A stretch of 29,196 nucleotides of DNA from JBOZRQ01 sp050789255 (GCA_050789255.1 JBOZRQ010000045.1:1-29196), one strand, 5' to 3'; shown: positions 16,274 to 24,011, numbered from the stretch's first letter. Numbers and translations: made by a program. The notes: a model not told the origin generated them from the sequence alone.

Positions 16274-16317
16274 GAAAGAAGCGGTGGGGTGACGAACCCC
16301 ACCGCTTGTGCTTTCTT
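16274..16317 (+). terminator. Rho-independent terminator of the amidase operon
   Basis: AAGCGGTGGGG (16279-16289) and CCCCACCGCTT (16297-16307) form the stem, extended by GAAAG/CTTTC outside it, followed by a T-rich tail (CTTTCTTTC). Confidence 0.9.
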
Positions 16318-16348
16318 TCGGAAACAACAAGCCCGCAGAGGTGTTTCA

Positions 16349-17821
16349 ATGCGAAAGCTCATCGCCGCCCTCGCTCTCCTGGCTGTGGTAACCGGGTGCG
16401 GGTCGAAGTCGGGCAACACCCCGGCGCCCGATCCCAGCGATACCGCCCCGCCGCAGGTCACGCCGGTCCCCGCCGATCTGCCCCCGGCAGGCGCCGCGAG
16501 CGGCGCTAACACCGACTTTGCCAAAGCGGTTGAGGCCATTCGAAAGGGCGACTATTTGGGCGCCGCCGCCGGTTTCCGCAAAGTGGTGGCCGCCGAGCCG
16601 GACAACGTGAGTGCGTGGAGCTGGCTCTCCTTCGCTCTGGTTCGGACGCAGCGCCCCAGCCTGCCCGGGCGCCCCGGTGTGCACAAGGAGGCCATCGACA
16701 GCGCCAGCAAGGCGGTGCTGCTGAAGGCCGACCATCCGGGCGCCAATTACAACCTGGGTCTCGCATTGCTGGCCGACGGCCAATACACCGAAGCGATCGC
16801 CCCCCTGAGGCAGGCGGTCGGGGAGCTGCAGGACCAGGAGCGGATGACCGCCTATGGCCTGGCGCTGATCGGCGCCGGCAAGGCGGCTGACGCAATTCCG
16901 GTCTGCCGGGCGGCTGACAAAGCAAACAATCAGTTCTGGCTTGCCAAGACCTGCCTGGAACTAACGGGCGAAGGCCTGAAGCGCGTAAACCCTGCCGAGG
17001 CTGCCGTTGGCGACTGGCTCTACGAGCAGGCCAAAGGCTTCGTCTGGAAGGGCAAGCCCGGGGCCGACGGGGTCGGGCAGATGCAGAACATCAGCCCGCC
17101 CTGGACCTGCGCCTACCAGTACGCCAGCGGGTTCCGAGAGCTACAGCTGGGTTGCAGCGGGGACGGCCAGACCTACGCCTGGGAGGTGGCTTCCCAGCAG
17201 GCGGGCACCACCCCATCGGCGATTGGAGTGGGCACCCCGCTCAGCAAGGTGGCGGATGTCCACGGCACCTCCACGTTCCGCAGCGGGCGCAGCCTGCATT
17301 ACCTTGTAAGCGATCTGCACATGGTGATCTACCTCACGGAGAATGAGACCGTTGAGCGGATCATCTTTGAGCGCCCCATGCCGATCTTCGCCATCGACAA
17401 GCTCCTGCGCGGAGAGACCGGGCCGGCCCCCCTAACCGCCGATGAAGGAAAGCTGGCCGGCATCGAGATCGGGATGCCGGAGGCCGACGTGGAGAAACTC
17501 CTCGGGGCTGCCGTCTCTAGCACCGAGACCGCCCTTGGGGTCTATGACCGGGTTTACAAGGACGGCAACATTCGGGTCCACTACGCGGCGAGCTCTCGTC
17601 GTGTGCTGCACGTCGATGTGTTGGCCGGCAGCTACAAGACGGCCCGCGGCATCGGCATAGGGTCGCCTGTGACCGAAGTGCGGCGACTCTACGGACAGCC
17701 GCAGATCCGCGGGGAGCTGTACGAGTACTACTATTTCAGTGGCGGCATGGGCGTCTACTACCTGTCCTTTGAGGTCCGGAGCAACAAGGTGGCCCGCATT
17801 CGCGCAGCCAATTACAAGTAA
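16349..17821 (+). CDS. TPR lipoprotein with three C-terminal repeat units
   Basis: 490 residues. MRKLIAALALLAVVTGC is a lipoprotein signal with lipobox VTGC (Cys17), followed by a Pro/Ala linker and then helical TPR-like repeats about residues 55-210 (AKAVEAIRKGDYLGAAAGF; YNLGLALLADGQYTEAI). The C-terminal part holds three units opening with IG-G-P---V--L-G: IGVGTPLSKVADVHG (292-306), IEIGMPEADVEKLLG (372-386) and IGIGSPVTEVRRLYG (435-449), each followed by strands and a K/R-rich close. The pattern resembles SmpA/BamE-like helix-strand modules; assignment is tentative. Likely anchored on the outer face of the membrane. ATG start with AGAGG 8 bases upstream. Function unknown. Confidence 0.82.
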   Translation: MRKLIAALALLAVVTGCGSKSGNTPAPDPSDTAPPQVTPVPADLPPAGAASGANTDFAKAVEAIRKGDYLGAAAGFRKVVAAEPDNVSAWSWLSFALVRTQRPSLPGRPGVHKEAIDSASKAVLLKADHPGANYNLGLALLADGQYTEAIAPLRQAVGELQDQERMTAYGLALIGAGKAADAIPVCRAADKANNQFWLAKTCLELTGEGLKRVNPAEAAVGDWLYEQAKGFVWKGKPGADGVGQMQNISPPWTCAYQYASGFRELQLGCSGDGQTYAWEVASQQAGTTPSAIGVGTPLSKVADVHGTSTFRSGRSLHYLVSDLHMVIYLTENETVERIIFERPMPIFAIDKLLRGETGPAPLTADEGKLAGIEIGMPEADVEKLLGAAVSSTETALGVYDRVYKDGNIRVHYAASSRRVLHVDVLAGSYKTARGIGIGSPVTEVRRLYGQPQIRGELYEYYYFSGGMGVYYLSFEVRSNKVARIRAANYK

Positions 17822-17822
17822 C

Positions 17823-18140
17823 CTACGGGAAGATGGGGCGCCCTGCCAGCGCCCAGATCGCCACGGAGGAGAAGCCCGTGATCACCCCGGCGACGCCGGT
17901 GAAGATCGCGGCCGCCAGCAGCCGTCGCCGCAGGATGAACTGCGAGCCGCGGGTGGCAAAGAGGTAGCTGGCCACGGACATTCCGAGCGCCAGCAGCAGC
18001 ATGAATCCACCGGCCATCACACCGATGATGACAGTCTGCAGGCCGAAGAGGTAGCCCTGGTAGATCACGCTGTCGCCGATGGCCAGGAGCGCTGTGAGGG
18101 CGAGGCCGGCCAGGGCGCCGCCGAGGATCATACGCATCAT
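17823..18140 (-). CDS. Small integral membrane protein, unknown function
   Basis: 105 residues with three or four hydrophobic segments (about 3-23, 29-57 and 75-98) and an Arg-rich loop FILRRRLLAA. No family recognised. The stop is one base after the convergent lipoprotein stop, so the two genes abut. ATG at 18140 behind a GGGGGAA site. It is divergent from the inositol-phosphatase-family gene with a 146-base gap. Confidence 0.72.
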   Translation of the reverse strand: MMRMILGGALAGLALTALLAIGDSVIYQGYLFGLQTVIIGVMAGGFMLLLALGMSVASYLFATRGSQFILRRRLLAAAIFTGVAGVITGFSSVAIWALAGRPIFP

Positions 18141-18286
18141 AGTCGTTCCCCCCTGTTACCTGGGTGAACGGGTCCGGCCCGGCCTTCGTTCGGCGCCCTG
18201 CAGGCGAAAACAGGTGGCGGGGCACAGTAGTTCCTATGGCTCCCCCTGGCCCCAGATTCTCGGGAAAGGTGAGGATCCCCATCGAT

Positions 18287-19066
18287 ATGCACGAAGAGCT
18301 TCTGCAAGCGGTGATCGATGCCGTCCGGACGGCCGGGGCGATCATGCGCAGCCATACCGGACAGCGAATGACGGTGCAGTACAAGACCTCCTGGTCTGAC
18401 CTGGTCACCGTGGTGGATAAAGAGGTGGAGGCGGCGGTCAAGCAAGCGATCCGTGAGCGCTTCCCCGATCACGGGTTCGTGGGCGAGGAGGGCGGCGGCG
18501 GCTGGGACAAGGAGTACACCTGGGTCCTGGACCCGCTCGACGGCACCACCAACTTTGCCCACACCCTGCCCAACTTCGTCTGTTCGATGGCCTGCTACCG
18601 AGGCCAGGAGGCCCAGGTGGCCGCCATTTACGACCCCAACCGGGAGGAGATCTTCACGGCCCGGCGGGGCGGCGGCGCTTTTCTAAACGGCGCCCGTATC
18701 CAGGTGGACCCCTCTGCCTCGCTGCGGGAGAGCCTGATCGGCACCAACCTGATGTGGGACATGCGGGAGGGGCGCTTCGAGTGGCTCCCCGGCCTGCAGG
18801 AGCTCGGCAAACACGTCCGGGGCGTCCGCTCGCTGGGCGCCGCCGCCCTGGAGCTGGCCTACGTGGCCTGCGGCCGCTACAGCGGTTTCACCCAGTACCG
18901 GCTGGCGCCGTGGGACTTTGGCGCCGGCGCCTTCCTGGTGACCGAGGCGGGCGGCACGGTCACCCGCATGGATGGCTCGCCCCTCGACATCACCCAGCCC
19001 TGCTCCGTGGTGGCCAGCAACGGCCGCATCCATCAGGAGATGTTGGGCTTGCTCCGCAGCCGGTAG
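18287..19066 (+). CDS. Inositol monophosphatase family protein
   Basis: 259 residues. Magnesium-dependent phosphatase superfamily: the metal motifs are GFVGEEG (first metal Glu), VLDPLDGTTNFAH (Asp-x-x-Asp-Gly-Thr) and, near the C terminus, APWDFGAGAFLVTEAGG (Asp of the third site). Members act on inositol-1-phosphate, PAP, fructose-1,6-bisphosphate or histidinol phosphate; sequence alone does not choose. ATG start at 18287 with AAAGGTGAGG upstream; an ATG 51 bases earlier in frame lacks a site. Single gene followed by a shared terminator. Confidence 0.92.
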   Translation: MHEELLQAVIDAVRTAGAIMRSHTGQRMTVQYKTSWSDLVTVVDKEVEAAVKQAIRERFPDHGFVGEEGGGGWDKEYTWVLDPLDGTTNFAHTLPNFVCSMACYRGQEAQVAAIYDPNREEIFTARRGGGAFLNGARIQVDPSASLRESLIGTNLMWDMREGRFEWLPGLQELGKHVRGVRSLGAAALELAYVACGRYSGFTQYRLAPWDFGAGAFLVTEAGGTVTRMDGSPLDITQPCSVVASNGRIHQEMLGLLRSR

Positions 19067-19091
19067 GCGTTCCGGGTAAGAGAAATAGTAC

Positions 19092-19117
19092 GAGCCCCTG
19101 CCTGTCGGCAGGGGCTC
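19092..19117. terminator. Bidirectional Rho-independent terminator
   Basis: GAGCCCCTGCC (19092-19102) and GGCAGGGGCTC (19107-19117), perfect 11-bp stem with a four-base loop and AT-rich flanks (ATATTATT on plus), between convergent inositol-phosphatase-family and XRE-TPR genes. Confidence 0.9.
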
Positions 19118-19120
19118 ATA

Positions 19121-20266
19121 TTATTGTGCATACCGACCGAAGTAGCGGAGGAGGGAGTTGGCCAGGGCGTTTTCGCCCAGGTGCTTCAGCAGGCGCCCCC
19201 GCAGCAGGGGGTCGTCCTGCTGCTCCAGGAGCGCCAGGGCCTCATGGCAGCACGCTGCAGCTTTGTGCGGGTCGCCAGCCTGGTGCCAGTACTGTGCGAG
19301 CTCTTCCAGGAGCGACGCTTCCGCTGCCTGCCAGCCGAAGAGGTGATAGGCCTCCCGGCAGGTCTCCAGCATGCCCAGGGCGCCGGCCCAGTTGCCGGCC
19401 TCCCCTTCGAGCATGGCCAGGTTCTGCAGCACCAGCACCCGGCGGGCGTCGCCCAGCTTCTGCATGAGGGTGAGGCTGCGCATGGTGGCCTCCCTGGCCC
19501 GTGCGGTCCGCCCAAGCCGCCGGTAGGCGACCCCCAGCCCCATGGAGGCCTGGGCCAGCTGTGGCTCATCCCCAAGGTAGTCGTGCAGCTCGGCGGCCTC
19601 CTCATAGGCGATGGCCGCGTCCATATACTCGCCCAGTCGCATCAGGCAGTTGCCCTTGCGGATGAGCGCCTCCTGGCGCTGATCGAGCAGGCTCTTGCGT
19701 TCGTCGGTCTCCCTGACGGCCCGGTCGTAGTAGCGCCGGGCGACGAGGAACTGGTTCATGGCATAGACGGTGTCGCCGAGGTACATGAGCGCCCGGGTGA
19801 TACGCGGGGGCTGCTGGAGGGTTCTGCCCAGGTCGAGGTAGCGCTCGAAGGCGTCCAGGGCCTGGTCGAACTGATTCAGACCCAGCAGGGTGACACCAAG
19901 CCGCTCGTAGGCGCGGAACTGGCCGTTGGCGTGGGGCTGGCGGAGGCTCACCTTGACGGCCTGCTCCAGGGCAGTGACGGCCTCCTGTGGGCGCCCCGCC
20001 TGAAGCAGTGCCTCGCTGCTCTGCATGAGCACCTCCAGGGTCGCCTGCTCTTCGGGCTCGGGCGGGGCGTCCAGAAAGAGCGCCAGGGGCTGGCCCAGCC
20101 GCTGGGCAATCAGCTCCAGGTTTTTCATCGAGGGCTTGGCCTTGCCGCTTTCGATCATGCAGATGAAGGCCCGGGTCAGGTCGGGTCCAGCCAACTGGGC
20201 CTGGGTCAGGCCCGCGTGCTGCCGCAGGCGCCGGATCGTCTCGCCGAGGGTTGCCAGCCCTCTCAC
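19121..20266 (-). CDS. XRE-family helix-turn-helix / TPR regulator
   Basis: 381 residues. An N-terminal Cro/C1-type HTH (about 6-62: LGETIRRLRQHAGLTQAQLA ... FICMIESGKAKPSMKNLELIAQRLG) is followed by about seven TPR-like helical pairs to the end, an architecture like the Rap/PlcR-like regulators that bind signalling peptides in Firmicutes. The start is uncertain: GTG at 20266 sits immediately beside GGAGG, too close to be served by it, whereas CTG at 20257 (giving LATLGETI) would lie 7 bases after that site. The upstream palindrome GTTAAACTTAGTTTAAC suggests autoregulation and control of the divergent small gene. Signal unknown. Confidence 0.88.
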   Translation of the reverse strand: MRGLATLGETIRRLRQHAGLTQAQLAGPDLTRAFICMIESGKAKPSMKNLELIAQRLGQPLALFLDAPPEPEEQATLEVLMQSSEALLQAGRPQEAVTALEQAVKVSLRQPHANGQFRAYERLGVTLLGLNQFDQALDAFERYLDLGRTLQQPPRITRALMYLGDTVYAMNQFLVARRYYDRAVRETDERKSLLDQRQEALIRKGNCLMRLGEYMDAAIAYEEAAELHDYLGDEPQLAQASMGLGVAYRRLGRTARAREATMRSLTLMQKLGDARRVLVLQNLAMLEGEAGNWAGALGMLETCREAYHLFGWQAAEASLLEELAQYWHQAGDPHKAAACCHEALALLEQQDDPLLRGRLLKHLGENALANSLLRYFGRYAQ

Positions 20267-20283
20267 CTCCGCATGTAAACGCA

Positions 20284-20309
20284 GTTAAACTTAGTTTAAC
20301 AAGTTAAAC
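20284..20309. promoter_or_regulatory. Palindromic operator between XRE-TPR gene and divergent gene
   Basis: GTTAAACTTAGTTTAAC (20284-20300) is a perfect palindrome with 8-base arms about one central T, followed by another half-site GTTAAAC (20303-20309) and preceded by GTAAAC (20275-20280). It is 18-34 bases from the XRE-TPR start. Good candidate binding site for that protein. Confidence 0.6.
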
Positions 20310-20389
20310 CTTTGCACACAACATGGTAGAACAATTACGATGTGAATGGGACAAGCGATTACATACTTAACAGGGGAGGATTGAGATCC

Positions 20390-20794
20390 ATGGATCATCT
20401 GCCGGACGCTCTGAAGACCTTTACCGCCTTTCACGACCGGGTGCTGGAAGCGATGAAGGAGGCCGAACGGCTCAAGGACCTGGGCGTGGTTGCCCACTTT
20501 GAGCACCCCGAGTACCACGGGACCTACGCCGGCCCCGGCCAGGCAAAGCCGATCACATGGACCCGCTCCGAGTCGGCGGAGGTCATGCAGCGGTCGCTCA
20601 ACGGCGGCAACATTCAGCGCATCGAGAACCGGATCGTGCGGATGCGCTCGGCCACCGAGGCCGTGGTTTTCTTCGAGCGGCTCTTTGAGCGGGATGGCAA
20701 GGTCAACAGCAGGCTCTTCACCATGGAGTTCTGGAATCTGGTCGAAGGCGAGTGGAAGCTGATGCGGGAGACCGTAGAGCAAGTGGCCGTATAA
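20390..20794 (+). CDS. Small hypothetical protein, possible NTF2/SnoaL-like fold
   Basis: 134 residues, no signal or membrane segment. An alpha segment (LKTFTAFHDRVLEAMKEAER) precedes strands EAVVFFERLFERDGKV, SRLFTMEFWNLVEGEWKLMR; the last, W-containing strand and the overall size resemble the NTF2-like/SnoaL superfamily, but I see no catalytic residue and the call is tentative. ATG at 20390 with GGGGAGG 10 bases upstream (TTG at 20381 possible). It is divergent from the XRE-TPR regulator across a palindromic operator and ends at its own terminator, so that regulator may control it. Confidence 0.75.
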   Translation: MDHLPDALKTFTAFHDRVLEAMKEAERLKDLGVVAHFEHPEYHGTYAGPGQAKPITWTRSESAEVMQRSLNGGNIQRIENRIVRMRSATEAVVFFERLFERDGKVNSRLFTMEFWNLVEGEWKLMRETVEQVAV

Positions 20795-20801
20795 GCTATT
20801 G

Positions 20802-20828
20802 AAGGGCGTGCCGGTGGGCACGCCCTTT
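20802..20828 (+). terminator. Rho-independent terminator
   Basis: AAGGGCGTGCC (20802-20812) and GGCACGCCCTT (20817-20827) form a perfect 11-bp stem with a four-base loop; a T follows, then AGATTTG. Confidence 0.88.
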
Positions 20829-20847
20829 AGATTTGTGCCCCTGGAGG

Positions 20848-20992
20848 GTACTGGGGGATTTTTTGGAAGGTGGATCCAGTACGAACCGCAAAATCCCGTC
20901 CACAATGTTCCTGAAATCAGCGTATTCGACGGTAGAATGCGGGTTTGCGGTTCCGCCCGGGAACCTGGGAACAAAAGTGGACGGATTTTCGC
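20848..20992. repeat. Structured non-coding region with nested inverted repeats
   Basis: No gene fits 20829-21051. Inverted pairs: GTACTGG (20848-20854) with CCAGTAC (20876-20882), GCAAAATCCCGTCCAC (20888-20903) with GTGGACGGATTTTCGC (20977-20992; one base missing), GAACCGCAAA (20883-20892) with TTTGCGGTTC (20944-20953), and GTTCCGCCCGGGAAC (20949-20963) as a small hairpin. Nested, competing pairings suggest a small non-autonomous element or RNA structure. Confidence 0.5.
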
Positions 20993-21051
20993 CCCTTTCT
21001 CAGACTCCCGCCGTCAAGTTTTCCCTGAGACCGAGAAGCCACCACTAGACG

Positions 21052-21086
21052 GAACAGACCCGGGGCATAACGCCTCGGGTCTGTTC
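21052..21086 (-). terminator. Hairpin behind the YjzC-like gene, possible terminator
   Basis: GAACAGACCCG (21052-21062) pairs with CGGGTCTGTTC (21076-21086); GGC/GCC lie inside. On the minus strand it directly follows the small gene (stop 21093). No T-run, so it is a weak terminator at best. Confidence 0.5.
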
Positions 21087-21092
21087 GTGCCC

Positions 21093-21278
21093 CTACCGGG
21101 AACCGCCCGGGTGGTCGGGCTCCCTGGACTTGGTCCAGACGCAGGTCTTGTGGGTCTTGGGGTCCTCCCGGAAGACATCGCCACGGACATAGGTCCATAG
21201 TTCGCCGCTTTCTGCCTGGTAGGTACCGGCCTCTTCAACCTTCTGGCCGGAATGGCCGCGCCGAGCATTTACGCCCAT
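21093..21278 (-). CDS. YjzC-like small protein
   Basis: 61 residues: GQKVEEAGTYQAESGELWTY then RGDVFREDPKTHKTCVWTK. The layout (GQK..., GxY, GD-F, terminal W) recalls the YjzC family of Bacillus; similarity is modest and the function of that family is not known. ATG at 21278 with GGGAGGTG 6 bases upstream (strong). A longer open frame from 21299 begins at an upstream ATG but lacks a comparable site. Single gene, divergent from the SCP2 gene. Confidence 0.72.
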   Translation of the reverse strand: MGVNARRGHSGQKVEEAGTYQAESGELWTYVRGDVFREDPKTHKTCVWTKSREPDHPGGSR

Positions 21279-21423
21279 GAACAACACCTCCCGCTGCATA
21301 GTCTTCCTCGGCGCAGTTTTCTCATCGCGGTCGGTTCAAGTTGGCAGGGAGGAGTATACTGAACTCCGTATATTACATACCTACCGAATGTTTGATTAGT
21401 TAGGATTGCAAGGGGGCGTCTGG
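21279..21423. other. AT-rich divergent intergenic region (YjzC-like / SCP2)
   Basis: AT-rich stretch 21351-21405 contains TATACT (21355-21360), TATATT (21369-21374) and a short palindrome GGAGT-ATACTGA-ACTCC (21351-21367). No convincing -35 partner was found on either strand. It must contain promoters for both genes; exact sites undecided. Confidence 0.3.
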
Positions 21424-21849
21424 ATGGCTCATGCAGCGTTCAGCCCGGAGTGGGCGCAGGCTTACGGCGAGCGGATCAAGGCGAGCGAGGCGTACAAGAA
21501 GGCGGCCGCCAGCTGGGAGTGGCCGTTGGTGCTGAACCTGACTGCGGACCCGTCGCTGGGCATCACCGAGGATGCCGGGGTCTACCTGGACCTGATGCAC
21601 GGCGAGTGCCGGGACGCCCGGCTGGCCACCGACGAGGACCGGCAGACGGCGCCCTACGTGCTGAGCGCGGACGCCTACACCTGGAAGCAGGTGATGGAGC
21701 GGAAGATGGAGCCGATCAGCGCGATGATGCGGGGCAAGATCAAGGTGACGAAGGGATCGATCGTTACACTGGCCCGCTATGTGGCGGCCGCCAAGTGCTT
21801 GGTTGACTGCGCCACCGAGGTGGATACGATCTTCCCGGAGGGGCTCTAG
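21424..21849 (+). CDS. SCP2 sterol/lipid-carrier domain protein
   Basis: 141 residues, a single SCP2-like domain with the typical layout: helix WAQAYGERIKASEAYKKAAA, a strand PLVLNLTAD, YVLSADAYTWKQVMERKMEP and GKIKVTKGSI followed by a final helix. The domain forms a hydrophobic tunnel for fatty acids, sterols or long-chain compounds. ATG at 21424 with AAGGGGG 8 bases upstream. It starts a run with a zinc alcohol dehydrogenase (1-base gap), then R2lox and aldehyde dehydrogenase; a carrier of a hydrophobic substrate or product fits. Assignment of the domain is fairly sure; the ligand is not. Confidence 0.82.
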   Translation: MAHAAFSPEWAQAYGERIKASEAYKKAAASWEWPLVLNLTADPSLGITEDAGVYLDLMHGECRDARLATDEDRQTAPYVLSADAYTWKQVMERKMEPISAMMRGKIKVTKGSIVTLARYVAAAKCLVDCATEVDTIFPEGL

Positions 21850-21850
21850 C

Positions 21851-22897
21851 ATGAGAGCCGTCACCCTGCACGGCGCCGAGGATATCCGGGTGGAGTCTGT
21901 GCCCCACCCGGAGATCATGGAGCCGACCGATGTGATCCTGAAGGTGACCCTGGCTGCGATCTGCGGCTCCGACCTGCATCTGTACCACGGCGCCATTCCC
22001 GGCGTTCTGCCGGGGACGGTGATCGGTCACGAGTACGTGGGCGTCGTGGCCGAGGTGGGCGACCACGTACGGCGCTTCAAGAAGGGCGACCGGGTGGTCG
22101 GCTCATTCCATGTCGCATGCGGGACCTGCCCGGCCTGCCTGCGACGGGACTTTAACGTGTGCCTGCAGGGCGGGACCTTCGGCTACGGCATGGGCTTCGG
22201 GAACCTGGACGGAACCCAGGCGGAGTACGCCCGCATTCCCCACGCCGATACCGTGCTGCGCCATCTGCCGAATGGGCTGTCGGATGAGAAGGCGCTCTTC
22301 TCGGGCGATATTCTGACCACCGCCTACGGGGCCGTCGTCAACTCCAACCTGCAGCCCGGCGAGACCGTCGCCGTGGTTGGCTGCGGCCCGGTGGGCATCA
22401 TGGCGGTCCAGGCAGCCTTCGCCCTGGGCGCCGCCCGGGTGCTGGCGATCGACCTGGTGCCCGAGCGCACCGCACTGGCGGAGCAGCTGGGCGCCATCCC
22501 GATCGTCGCCTCCCAGCGGAACCCGGTCAGCCAGGTCAACCAGCTGACCGGCGGCGAGGGCGCCGACGTGGTGATCGAGGCCGTGGGCGGCACCCGCACC
22601 CTGGCCCTGGCCTTCGACCTGGTCCGGGGCGGGGGGCGCGTCTCGGCGGTAGGCATCTCCGCGGAGGAGACCTTCCAGTTCCCGCTCAATACCAGCCTGG
22701 TCAAGGATATTACCTTCCGCATCGGCGTCGCCAACATTCCCCGTCACATGGACGCCACGCTTGCCCTGGTCGCCGGCGGGCGCATCGACCCCACCGTCGT
22801 CGTCAGCCACCGGCTTCCGCTGGAGGAGGCCGCCCATGGCTACCATCTCTTCGCCGAGCGCAAGGCCACAAAGGTGTTATTGCTGCCCCACGGGTAA
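21851..22897 (+). CDS. Zinc-dependent alcohol dehydrogenase (MDR family)
   Basis: 348 residues. Catalytic zinc ligands Cys38 (ICGSD) and His60-Glu61 (GHEYVG); structural zinc Cys90, 93, 96 and 104 in CGTCPACLRRDFNVC; Rossmann motif VAVVGCGPVGIMAVQAA. The sequence belongs to the classical zinc alcohol dehydrogenase branch, expected to oxidise an alcohol with NAD(P). ATG one base after the SCP2 stop with GGAGGGG 7 bases upstream. Placed in one run with R2lox and aldehyde dehydrogenase, it would supply the alcohol-to-aldehyde step. Its stop lies at the left edge of a long palindrome. Confidence 0.92.
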   Translation: MRAVTLHGAEDIRVESVPHPEIMEPTDVILKVTLAAICGSDLHLYHGAIPGVLPGTVIGHEYVGVVAEVGDHVRRFKKGDRVVGSFHVACGTCPACLRRDFNVCLQGGTFGYGMGFGNLDGTQAEYARIPHADTVLRHLPNGLSDEKALFSGDILTTAYGAVVNSNLQPGETVAVVGCGPVGIMAVQAAFALGAARVLAIDLVPERTALAEQLGAIPIVASQRNPVSQVNQLTGGEGADVVIEAVGGTRTLALAFDLVRGGGRVSAVGISAEETFQFPLNTSLVKDITFRIGVANIPRHMDATLALVAGGRIDPTVVVSHRLPLEEAAHGYHLFAERKATKVLLLPHG

Positions 22898-23083
22898 TTG
22901 CGGGCACCCCGCTCCTCGCCCCAGAGTCTCGCTAACGGGCGCTAAGCCAAAGTCTTGCTCGTAAAAATCGGGAACCGCGGCGGGTCTTCGTCTCGGGTAT
23001 CGCACCGCCCGATTTTTGCGCAGTCGGGTCGGCTAAGCGCCCGTAAGCTTCGCCTCTGAATGCTCGTCGGAGGTACCCGCAAT
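22897..23083. repeat. 187-bp imperfect palindrome between ADH and R2lox genes
   Basis: Three nested arm pairs: ATTGCGGGCACC (22897-22908) with GGTACCCGCAAT (23072-23083); ACGGGCGCTAAGCC (22935-22948) with GGCTAAGCGCCCGT (23031-23044); GTAAAAATCGGG (22961-22972) with CCCGATTTTTGC (23008-23019). Sequence between arms also pairs in part. The outer arm begins on the last base of the ADH stop codon. No clear target duplication is seen. Could be a MITE-like element, or an RNA hairpin that separates the ADH and R2lox expression. Confidence 0.75.
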
Positions 23084-23111
23084 GACAGCGTCTTGACAAG
23101 GAGGGAAGGCA

Positions 23112-24011
23112 GTGCGCGAGTCGCTGCGATCGGTGGGCGCCGGGGGGCTGCGGCAGGATCTGCTGCCGGTGCGGCTCTACAACCTGGCCAAGAAGTGGTT
23201 CTGGGATCCCGCCGCGATCGACTTCACCCAGGACGTGGAGGACTGGCGGAGGCTGGACCACGATCAGCGGGAAGTGCTGCTGATGCTGCTCTCGGAGTTT
23301 CAGGGCGGGGAGGAGGCGGTGACGCTGGACCTCCTGCCGCTGATCCACGCCATCGCCGCGGAGGGGCGGGTGGAGGAGGAGATCTACCTCACCACCTTCC
23401 TGTTCGAGGAGGCCAAGCACGTGGAGTTCTTCGGCCGCTTTCTGCGGGCGGTGGGCGTCACGGAGGACCTCTCCCGGTTTCACCAGCCGAGCTATAAGCG
23501 CATCTTCTATGAAGAGCTGCCCGCCTCGATGGGCCGGCTGATGCACGACCGCTCGCCGGCGGCGCAGGCCGAGGCGGCGGTCACGTACAACATCATCGCC
23601 GAAGGGCTGCTGGCGGAGACCGGCTACCACAGCTTCTTTTTGATGCTCCGGGAGAACGGGCTGATGCCCGGCCTGTGCGCCGGGGTGGAGCGGGTGAAGA
23701 ACGACGAGTCCCGCCACCTGGCGTGGGGCATCTACCACATCAGCCGACTGATTGCGGCCGACCCCTCGCTCCACCCGGTGGTGGAGGCCCGGGCTTCTGC
23801 CCTGATGGAGCCCGCCATCGGAATCATCGCCGAGAACTTCGAGCCCTTCCTGGCCCGGGGCGTGATGCCGTTCAACCTGAAGCCGGACATCTTCGTGGAG
23901 TTCGGCATGGCCCAGTATCAAAAGCGCATGGATGCGATCGAGCGCTCCGTCGGCAAGTCGGTGCAGGAGGTCGCCCTCCTGACGACCCGGGAGCTGGAGG
24001 TGGAGGAGTGA
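23112..24011 (+). CDS. R2-like ligand-binding oxidase (R2lox), Mn/Fe
   Basis: 299 residues. It resembles class I ribonucleotide reductase beta but carries R2lox features: metal ligands Glu67, Glu100, His103, Glu164, Glu199 and His202, and the Val70/Tyr159 pair that in studied R2lox forms the Tyr-Val ether cross-link (spacings E-x2-V, E-x2-H, Y-x4-E and E-x2-H all match). R2lox assembles a Mn/Fe cofactor and binds a long-chain fatty acid; it is not a nucleotide reductase. No alpha subunit or NrdA-like gene is near. GTG start at 23112 with AAGGAGGG 6 bases upstream. It overlaps the aldehyde dehydrogenase by 4 bases, so they are coupled. Confidence 0.9.
   Translation: MRESLRSVGAGGLRQDLLPVRLYNLAKKWFWDPAAIDFTQDVEDWRRLDHDQREVLLMLLSEFQGGEEAVTLDLLPLIHAIAAEGRVEEEIYLTTFLFEEAKHVEFFGRFLRAVGVTEDLSRFHQPSYKRIFYEELPASMGRLMHDRSPAAQAEAAVTYNIIAEGLLAETGYHSFFLMLRENGLMPGLCAGVERVKNDESRHLAWGIYHISRLIAADPSLHPVVEARASALMEPAIGIIAENFEPFLARGVMPFNLKPDIFVEFGMAQYQKRMDAIERSVGKSVQEVALLTTRELEVEE

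Noticed and set aside
14375..16330. Long open frame on the minus strand (651 codons) across the amidase gene
   Set aside because: Opposite a clear amidase with a full catalytic triad; no recognisable domain and no good start site. A shadow frame.
23094..23099. TTGACA just upstream of R2lox as a -35 box
   Set aside because: The sequence overlaps the ribosome binding site and a matching -10 would lie inside the coding region. The same 13-base string GTCTTGACAAGGA occurs at 25491, where it has a proper -10; the first copy is probably chance or an old duplication.
23112..24011. Class I ribonucleotide reductase beta subunit
   Set aside because: The metal-ligand spacing fits both, but the Val70/Tyr159 pair matches R2lox, no alpha subunit is near, and the neighbours are oxidative enzymes rather than nucleotide metabolism.
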